From contig DAOVLE010000078.1 in assembly GCA_030631415.1 (NCBI GenBank), positions 1-19,910 of the forward strand: DNA of 19,910 nucleotides, in the 5' to 3' direction. The DNA comes from JAAEQG01 sp023133475. GTDB lineage: Bacteria; Planctomycetota; Phycisphaerae; UBA1845. Below are positions 15,096 through 19,910 of the stretch, one piece after another (positions within the stretch are counted from its first letter, which is position 1; every line of letters begins with the position of its first letter). Made by a program: the position numbers and the translations under genes. The notes below the pieces were generated by a model. The model made no database searches, was not told where the DNA came from, and saw only the letters and a program-made list of their open reading frames with translations.

Positions 15096-15830
15096 ATGAC
15101 CGATCAGCCGCAGCTTGAACAACCGCCGTCACCAAGCCGTTTGGACCGTCTGGTGCAGGCCTATCCGCATGCTCCCTACGCACTGCCGTTTTTCACCTTC
15201 CTGATACTGATGGGTATCGGGAGTGAGTTTGGCCCCAAGTATCTGCATTACGCCTATGCGGTGCGTATTTTCGGCTCACTGGCGGTGGCGATCGTATTTT
15301 GGAAGTATTTCCCGCCGCTGGGGAAGGTGCATTGGATACCAGCCATTGTGATCGGCCTGGCGGTTGCCGCCGGGTGGGTCGCGGGGCATCACTGGTTCAG
15401 TTCGCAGAGCTGGTACTATCAGCCGTTGGCTGACGCTGTCCCGAAGGACTACTATGACCCGCGTGAGTATCTGGGCAACGGGCTGGGGTTGTGGTTGTTC
15501 CTGATCGTGCGGATCGGCGGAGCCGCCACCGTGGTCCCTATTGTCGAGGAAATATTCTGGCGGGCTTTTGTCTTGCGGCTGCTGATCGACTGGGACGATT
15601 TCGAGAGTGTGCCGCTGGCCAAGTTTACGTGGATGTCGTTTATCATTTGTTCGTTGATGTCGGCACTGGAGCATCCGCAGTGGGGTGTGGGCATCTTGTG
15701 CTGGGTGGTCTACAACCTGCTTTTTTATTGGAAGAGGAGCCTGCTGTGCCTGATGGTGGCCCACGGGATCACCAACTTGGCGCTTTATATCTATGTATTT
15801 GTCAGTGAAGATTGGGTCTTCTGGTCGTAG
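15096..15830 (+). CDS. CPBP/CAAX-type intramembrane metalloprotease-related protein
   Basis: This is a membrane protein of 244 residues with about six to eight hydrophobic segments, of the Abi/CPBP family (glutamic-type intramembrane proteases related to eukaryotic Rce1). The three active-site motifs are present: E151-E152-IFW-R156 (EExxxR), the ALEH motif with H193, and H223-GIT-N227 (HxxxN). It resembles the CAAX-protease-related proteins found in exosortase-containing bacteria, but no exosortase gene is nearby. ATG 15096 was taken as the start; GTG 15075 is in frame, and neither has a clear ribosome binding site. The substrate is unknown. Its TAG stop is part of the repeat A copy beginning at 15827. 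Confidence 0.85.
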   Translation: MTDQPQLEQPPSPSRLDRLVQAYPHAPYALPFFTFLILMGIGSEFGPKYLHYAYAVRIFGSLAVAIVFWKYFPPLGKVHWIPAIVIGLAVAAGWVAGHHWFSSQSWYYQPLADAVPKDYYDPREYLGNGLGLWLFLIVRIGGAATVVPIVEEIFWRAFVLRLLIDWDDFESVPLAKFTWMSFIICSLMSALEHPQWGVGILCWVVYNLLFYWKRSLLCLMVAHGITNLALYIYVFVSEDWVFWS

Positions 15831-15967
15831 GGCGGGTTTCACCCGCCGCATCAGTACCGCGACCGTAAGGGAGCGGCCAGACCTGTAGGGCAGGTTGAAA
15901 ACCTGCCGCAATTCGTGTCCCCCACCGCTAAAGCGATGGGCCACCCAGCCGAAACGGGGCACCCACG
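15827..15967. repeat. 140-bp composite repeat, copy 1 (A-C-B-inverted D plus tail)
   Basis: Modules in order: A (15827-15847), C (15849-15878), B (15885-15907), inverted D (15911-15946) and a tail ending CGGGGCACCCACG (to 15967). By hand alignment it differs from copy 2 (16525-16665) at five positions with no gaps. It begins within the protease stop codon and ends one base before the lipoprotein stop codon. Confidence 0.9.
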
Positions 15968-16507
15968 TTAGTCACCAGGAATGCTTTCCGACTCCAATGG
16001 CGTTATCGCAGCTTTGATTTCCTCCATGCGCACTTCTCTCTCGGCAGCATGGGATTCCCATTCCTCGCACACTTCGGCACTTGTAGCGCTGGTGTTAGGT
16101 GGAAAGGCAATGGGGCCAAGCAGAAACTTGATCCGCTCTTCAATCTCTCCACGGGGATACCTCTCACGTCTGACTTCGTAGCCCTCGCCGTCGAGATATG
16201 CAATGGTGAAGTCGTCGAACGTGGGATCATTTCGGTCGAAGCGCACTTCCATCACCGCAAGCCCCTCACCCACGCGCTTCTCGCTGACCAGTCGAAGGCG
16301 ATCAACACCCAACTGGTGAAACTGGTTACAGAGCAGCACATCAAGGAGCAAGGCCCGGTCCAGCCGGCCCGGTGGGGAAAACATGTTCACCCAAGCCTCG
16401 TCAACCTTTTGTTGATACTCATCATTGAGTCGCACCACCATCGGTGCAGTCAAGGGCCCACAACCGATGACAGATAATCCCATGCCAATGATTAAGAAAA
16501 ATCGCAT
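15968..16507 (-). CDS. Small predicted lipoprotein of unknown function
   Basis: The 179-residue product starts with a short charged and hydrophobic leader ending in the lipobox VIG-C16, so it is probably a lipid-anchored envelope protein. The mature part is charged and soluble, with no family I recognise. FDDFTIAYLDGEGYEVRRER looks like a beta-sheet segment (given here as one 20-residue stretch) and the C-terminus is a Glu-rich helix. The start is well supported by GGAGG 6-7 nt upstream. Only 18 nt separate the start codon from copy 2 of the 140-bp repeat, and the stop codon touches copy 1, so any promoter must lie in the repeat or in the upstream operon. It is in the same orientation as the ATPase-PIN module. 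Confidence 0.75.
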   Translation of the reverse strand: MRFFLIIGMGLSVIGCGPLTAPMVVRLNDEYQQKVDEAWVNMFSPPGRLDRALLLDVLLCNQFHQLGVDRLRLVSEKRVGEGLAVMEVRFDRNDPTFDDFTIAYLDGEGYEVRRERYPRGEIEERIKFLLGPIAFPPNTSATSAEVCEEWESHAAEREVRMEEIKAAITPLESESIPGD

Positions 16508-16524
16508 TGCTTACCTCCAGTTTA

Positions 16525-16665
16525 GTAGGGCGGGTTCCACCCACCGCATCAGTACCGCGACCGTAAGGGAGCAGCCAGACCTGTAGGGTAGGTTGAAAAC
16601 CTGCCGCAATTCGTGTCCCCCACCGCTAAAGCGATGGGCCACCCAACCGAAACGGGGCACCCACG
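16525..16665. repeat. 140-bp composite repeat, copy 2 (A-C-B-inverted D plus tail)
   Basis: Same module order as copy 1: A (16525-16545), C (16547-16576), B (16583-16605), inverted D (16609-16644) and tail to 16665. It lies between the PIN gene stop and the lipoprotein start, in the same orientation as copy 1. Confidence 0.9.
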
Positions 16666-16675
16666 CAACTCCCTG

Positions 16676-17203
16676 CTACGTTCGCTTGTCCTGCGCGTTT
16701 TTCTTCAAGCTCTCCGGGCACAACTGCTCAATACGGACGGTAGCCGTTTCCAATGCTGATTGATAGTGATACCAGTCCGAATCAACCGCATTAAGAATAC
16801 TAGGATTGGTCTGACTGGCCAGTGCCGCGGCAACGAACTTCCGGTCGCTACGATCAAAACCTGCCAATGCTCCGTCATCCGGGAACTCCTCGTAACTGTC
16901 TCCTGTAGGCGTGATCGATACACGCTCGCAATGCTGCCCATATTCCTGTTGTATGACTTCGAAGAAGAACTCATCACCGACGCCCGGTTGCCCCGAACGG
17001 CTGAGATGAGCGGCATACTCCCTTTGGATTTCCCCGCCATCATCGAACACAAGCTTGCCGTCCGATTTCCCCTTCAGAATGTTGATGCACTCACAAAGCT
17101 TTCTAATGCATGCAAGAATACACTTCGGGTCAGCCTGGGGCGTCTTGTCCGGGCGGTTGTTGGCGACGATCGCCACGTTGGTTTCCACAACATAGGCGTT
17201 CAT
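16676..17203 (-). CDS. PIN-like ribonuclease domain protein, partner of the adjacent ATPase
   Basis: The 175-residue protein fits a PIN-like fold. The first strand YVVETNVAI places E7 and N9 where PIN proteins usually have Asp-x-Asn. E62 lies in EIQREYAAHL, followed by FDRSDRKFVAAAL with D117/D120, and NAVDSDWYHY with D141/D143, the typical last acidic cluster. PIN enzymes are metal-dependent RNases, often toxins or effectors. Here the first acid is Glu instead of Asp, so activity is likely but not certain. Its ATG overlaps the ATPase stop by 4 nt (ATGA), so the two are almost surely translated together. No antitoxin-like small gene is adjacent. Assignment rests on motif spacing, not on a database match. 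Confidence 0.65.
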   Translation of the reverse strand: MNAYVVETNVAIVANNRPDKTPQADPKCILACIRKLCECINILKGKSDGKLVFDDGGEIQREYAAHLSRSGQPGVGDEFFFEVIQQEYGQHCERVSITPTGDSYEEFPDDGALAGFDRSDRKFVAAALASQTNPSILNAVDSDWYHYQSALETATVRIEQLCPESLKKNAQDKRT

Positions 17204-18642
17204 TCCTCACCGCTTCCCCCTTCCGTCTCCACTTGCTGTTTCAACCCGGCTTCCTGGCGAGCAGCCACCTCGCCAAAACGATCGCCAAAGAAATCCGGCG
17301 GCCAATTCCTGATATTGCCAAATAAATCAACATCCAACAGAGTGAGCGTGGAGCCGGCCCTACCTGCCTCACAGAAATAGAGAGCAACTTGATCGTCGGT
17401 CGTCCCTCGATCCGAGTCTCCCCCTTCGGCGATGCGGCGTTGCAGGCGGTTGAGCAAGTGTTCGCTGTGACTTTCGACAATAACCTGTATCCGGCGGTTC
17501 TTGGCGACGTCAATGAAGACATCAGCCAGGCCGGATTGAACGGATGGATGCAGATGTATCTCGGGCTGCTCAAACAGGAGTGTGGAGCCCTCGGGAGCGT
17601 AATAGCAGAGCACCAGGACGGGAAGCACCTGCGAAACACCGAACCCAACATCCGGAATCAGGACTTCCGCTCCTCCCTTGCCTTTGGCAACACGCACCTC
17701 GTACAGATTACTGTCTTCCGCAATGCGGCGAACGGAGAAGGCATCGATCAGGCCCAGTTCACGAAGCCAATACGCAACACGTTCTTCAATGGTCTGTTTC
17801 TTCTTCTTGTAGCCGGGTGAAATCGCCCGTCCACGTTCGCGCCCTGCAAGGAGCGCATCCACTGACAGTTCGCCCCGACGCCCCACGTCCGTTGGCTCGC
17901 CACCGCTCCAACGGTAGTCTCGCTTGGGGAACTCTCGTAGCGGTGCAAGATAGTAAATGCGACCAAGCATCTGCTCGAATTCCAACTCCAAGTCCGAAAG
18001 GAAACCGGCGTTCTGGTGGTAGGCCTTTACCTGGTCCGGAAAACCGTAGTATTTCGTAGGCGGCTCTTTGATGGGCCAGACACGTCCTCGTTTCCTTATG
18101 AACCAGAAGTCGGGAAGAATGGGCGATGTAGTGTTTAGAACATACTCCCCGGGCTTATTCTGGTCCTGTTCGAGGCTGAAGGTGCTCATCCGCCCCACCC
18201 CCTCGCCCCCCTTTTTGCTCGGGCTCAACGAATAGGCAATCCGGCGAACCGCGAGACGGCCCTGAGCATCCTGATACACATTCGTCTCGAAGGTCATCTC
18301 ATTTCCGGAGAAGAGCGTCGGCATTTCTTTCGCGGAAGGATCCTTGATTTTTAGTGTTTCGGGAAGCTTCCACTTCAGTTCGGTGGTGATCGTCTGTTTC
18401 TCATCGTGGCGGAAGATGATGTCCCGGAAACCGCCCAGGCGAACGTAGTCCGATTCGCCGCCGAAACTCAGCACTTGCCGACGGTCGCTCGATTCGGCGG
18501 TTTGTTTGAGCATTAGGAGCAGTTGTAGAATGCTGCTTTTGCCTGAGCTGTTGGTGCCGAATAGTCCCGTGATTGGCGCCAGACGCATATTGTTGATGCA
18601 TGGCCATGATTTGAAATTGGAAAGGCTCAGTTCCGTCAGCAT
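17200..18642 (-). CDS. AAA/ABC-type ATPase with DUF3696-like C-terminus (COG4938-like)
   Basis: The 480-residue ATPase belongs to the SMC/OLD-related group. It starts LTELSLSNFKSW, has Walker A G29-TNSSGKSS, a signature segment GFGVSQVLPVLVL (333-345), Walker B LLFEQPEIHLHP (355-366) and an H-loop VESHSEHLLNRL (389-400). The C-terminal segment DVDLFGNIRNWPPDFFGD matches the DUF3696 pattern. No TOPRIM nuclease domain of the OLD/Gabija type is evident. Such ATPases are frequent in phage-defence and toxin modules as sensors or effector regulators; that role here is inference from the coupled PIN partner. ATG 18642 was chosen for its GGAG 8 nt upstream and the typical N-terminus; ATG 18696 or GTG 18705 would add about 20 residues of low-complexity sequence. 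Confidence 0.85.
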   Translation of the reverse strand: MLTELSLSNFKSWPCINNMRLAPITGLFGTNSSGKSSILQLLLMLKQTAESSDRRQVLSFGGESDYVRLGGFRDIIFRHDEKQTITTELKWKLPETLKIKDPSAKEMPTLFSGNEMTFETNVYQDAQGRLAVRRIAYSLSPSKKGGEGVGRMSTFSLEQDQNKPGEYVLNTTSPILPDFWFIRKRGRVWPIKEPPTKYYGFPDQVKAYHQNAGFLSDLELEFEQMLGRIYYLAPLREFPKRDYRWSGGEPTDVGRRGELSVDALLAGRERGRAISPGYKKKKQTIEERVAYWLRELGLIDAFSVRRIAEDSNLYEVRVAKGKGGAEVLIPDVGFGVSQVLPVLVLCYYAPEGSTLLFEQPEIHLHPSVQSGLADVFIDVAKNRRIQVIVESHSEHLLNRLQRRIAEGGDSDRGTTDDQVALYFCEAGRAGSTLTLLDVDLFGNIRNWPPDFFGDRFGEVAARQEAGLKQQVETEGGSGEE

Positions 18643-18709
18643 CAGAACATCTCCGTTTGCTGCTCCACCGGTTGTGGCTGTCCCCGCCTCACTCATTCGG
18701 TCCACAGTC

Positions 18710-18762
18710 GTAGGGCGGGTTCCACCCGCCGCGCCACAAAAGGCGGGTGAAACCCGCCCTAC
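18710..18762. repeat. Complete repeat A element between amidohydrolase and ATPase genes
   Basis: The arms GTAGGGCGGGTTCCACCCGC and GCGGGTGAAACCCGCCCTAC match 3703-3759, with a loop 4 nt shorter. It occupies about a third of the 152-nt spacer; no promoter for the ATPase was recognised there. Confidence 0.8.
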
Positions 18763-18794
18763 GCCGGGATGCCCTGGCTACGCAAGCGTGCCAC

Positions 18795-19910
18795 TCATTC
18801 ATCCGCGGCCCAAACGACCGTTCCACCGACTATGGTAACATCGACCCGCGTGTCGGACAGCTTCTCCGGAGGAATCTCGAAGACGTTTTGTGACAGGATT
18901 GCCACGTCAGCCAATTTGCCGACCTCCAAGGTGCCGAGGTCCTGCTCGCAGTGTGCGGCGTAGACGGCGGACGAGGTGTAGGCCATCAGTGCCTCTTCGA
19001 CGGTGATGTTCTGAGCCGGCACGAAAAGGCCGCCGTCCAGTGTTCGCCCGGTGACCGCCGCCTCGATCCCCAGGAACGGATTGGGGCTGACCACCGGCCA
19101 ATCGCTTCCAAAGACCACCCGGGCACCGGCATCCAGCAGCGACTTCCAGGCGTAGGAACTCCGGCAGCGCCGAGCCCCGATCCACTCTCCCACATATCGC
19201 CCATCGTCAGCCTTGTGCAGCGGCTGCATGGACGCGATTACCCCGAGCCGGCTGAAACGCTCCACGTCGGACGGCAGCAGGTGCTGGGCATGTTCGACCC
19301 GATGGCGGCGGTCGCGGCGGTTGTTGGCTTTGATGGCCGACGCGTAGGCGTTCAATAACAGGTGGTTGGCCTGGTCTCCGATGGCATGGACCGCCAATTG
19401 CAGGCCTTCGGCATCAGCCTGAATGATCTGCTCCTGGAACTCTTCAAACGGGTCCGCCTGATCGACCAGCAGGCCTCGGGGATACCTGGCGTCAGCAGTG
19501 GCGTCGGAGTACGGCTCGCGCATAAACGCCGTGCGGCTGCCCAGCGAACCGTCCATGAAACCCTTGAAACCAGCCACGCGAAACCAGGCATCCTGACGCG
19601 GGTATCGAGCCAGTGTGTCATAGTGCTCCGACCAGTCCTTCACCATCAAAAAACCGTGCACCCGAAGCCGCAAAGCATTTTCCACACGAGCCCGTTTGTA
19701 GATTTTCAGGTCTTGCGGCTCGGGCATGTCGTGAACGCCGGTGATTCCGTAACGGTTCAGATAGCCCATCGCCGCCTGCAGAGCGTCGTAACGTTTCTGG
19801 TCGGACGGTGGTGGAATGTATCGGCTCACCAGTTCCATCGCATCGTCCTTGAGGATTCCGGTCGGTTCGCCGGTTTTGGGATCGCGCTCGATCACCCCGC
19901 CCTGGGGATC
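18795..19910 (-). CDS. Amidohydrolase family 3 protein (YtcJ-like), N-terminus outside window
   Basis: A metal-dependent hydrolase of the amidohydrolase_3 group. The last 371 residues are present, open to the window edge; with a usual length of about 550, roughly 180 N-terminal residues, including the HxH metal site, lie beyond 19910. Visible family motifs are GFMDGSLGSRTA, LAVHAIGDQAN and RVEHAQHLL, whose histidines are metal or substrate ligands, FGSDWPV with the catalytic Asp, and a C-terminal strand TLEVGKLADVAILSQN. Substrates in this group vary (N-acyl amino acids, formamide-type compounds) and cannot be assigned. No signal peptide can be judged. The ATPase gene follows 152 nt downstream on the same strand, with a repeat A between, so co-transcription is uncertain. 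Confidence 0.88.
   Translation of the reverse strand, partial: DPQGGVIERDPKTGEPTGILKDDAMELVSRYIPPPSDQKRYDALQAAMGYLNRYGITGVHDMPEPQDLKIYKRARVENALRLRVHGFLMVKDWSEHYDTLARYPRQDAWFRVAGFKGFMDGSLGSRTAFMREPYSDATADARYPRGLLVDQADPFEEFQEQIIQADAEGLQLAVHAIGDQANHLLLNAYASAIKANNRRDRRHRVEHAQHLLPSDVERFSRLGVIASMQPLHKADDGRYVGEWIGARRCRSSYAWKSLLDAGARVVFGSDWPVVSPNPFLGIEAAVTGRTLDGGLFVPAQNITVEEALMAYTSSAVYAAHCEQDLGTLEVGKLADVAILSQNVFEIPPEKLSDTRVDVTIVGGTVVWAADE

Noticed and set aside
15827..16665. CRISPR array
   Set aside because: Only two long copies separated by a gene; modules differ and there are no regular spacers or cas genes.

Overview
The window looks like a chromosomal segment of a Planctomycetota bacterium, possibly of the Phycisphaerae or a relative. 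This is an inference from three things. Genes are sparse and separated by large spacers full of short palindromic repeats. There are exported lipoproteins with DCNxNxVPDECDI calcium-binding-type repeats, which are common in that phylum. There is also an outer-membrane LptD, so the cell has a Gram-negative type envelope. No rRNA, tRNA, CRISPR array or phage gene was seen.

Layout. 1-208: A/T-rich tandem tract and leader of glgP. 209-3672 (+): glycogen phosphorylase (glgP), then a CPA1 sodium/proton antiporter 47 nt later. 3918-7293 (+): two secreted lipoproteins, one a PPC-plus-metzincin peptidase, the other carrying a 3 x 51-residue DCN/DEC repeat block and a probable beta-propeller-like C-terminus. 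7295-7460: a MITE-like element bounded by 19-bp inverted repeats. 7746-10682 (-): LptD with a strong sigma70-type promoter. 11399-12952 (+): five-domain S1 RNA-binding protein. 12951-13228: a nested palindromic repeat composite. 13486-14979 (+): a sigma54 activator with a degenerate receiver, preceded by a sigma70-type promoter, an operator-like palindrome and a nine-codon leader ORF. 15096-15830 (+): CPBP/CAAX-type membrane protease. 15968-16507 (-): small lipoprotein bracketed by two 140-bp direct repeats. 16676-18642 (-): a two-gene, 4-nt-overlapping module of a PIN-like nuclease and a DUF3696-type ATPase, the best candidate for an undescribed system. 18795-19910 (-): amidohydrolase family 3 enzyme, cut by the window end.

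The most pervasive signal is a mosaic of short repeat modules, called A to F here. A is the GTAGGGCGGGTT / AACCCGCCCTAC palindrome. B is the related GTAGGGCAGG / CCTGCC palindrome. C is ATCAGTACCGCGACCGTAAG and what follows it. D is the GGGTGGCCCATGGCTTTAGC arm. E and F are single hairpins. They resemble REP/BIME elements, sit at almost every gene border, and supply or directly abut the stop codon of several genes. Most genes appear to be single transcription units. Only glgP-antiporter and ATPase-PIN (perhaps with the lipoprotein downstream) look like operons.
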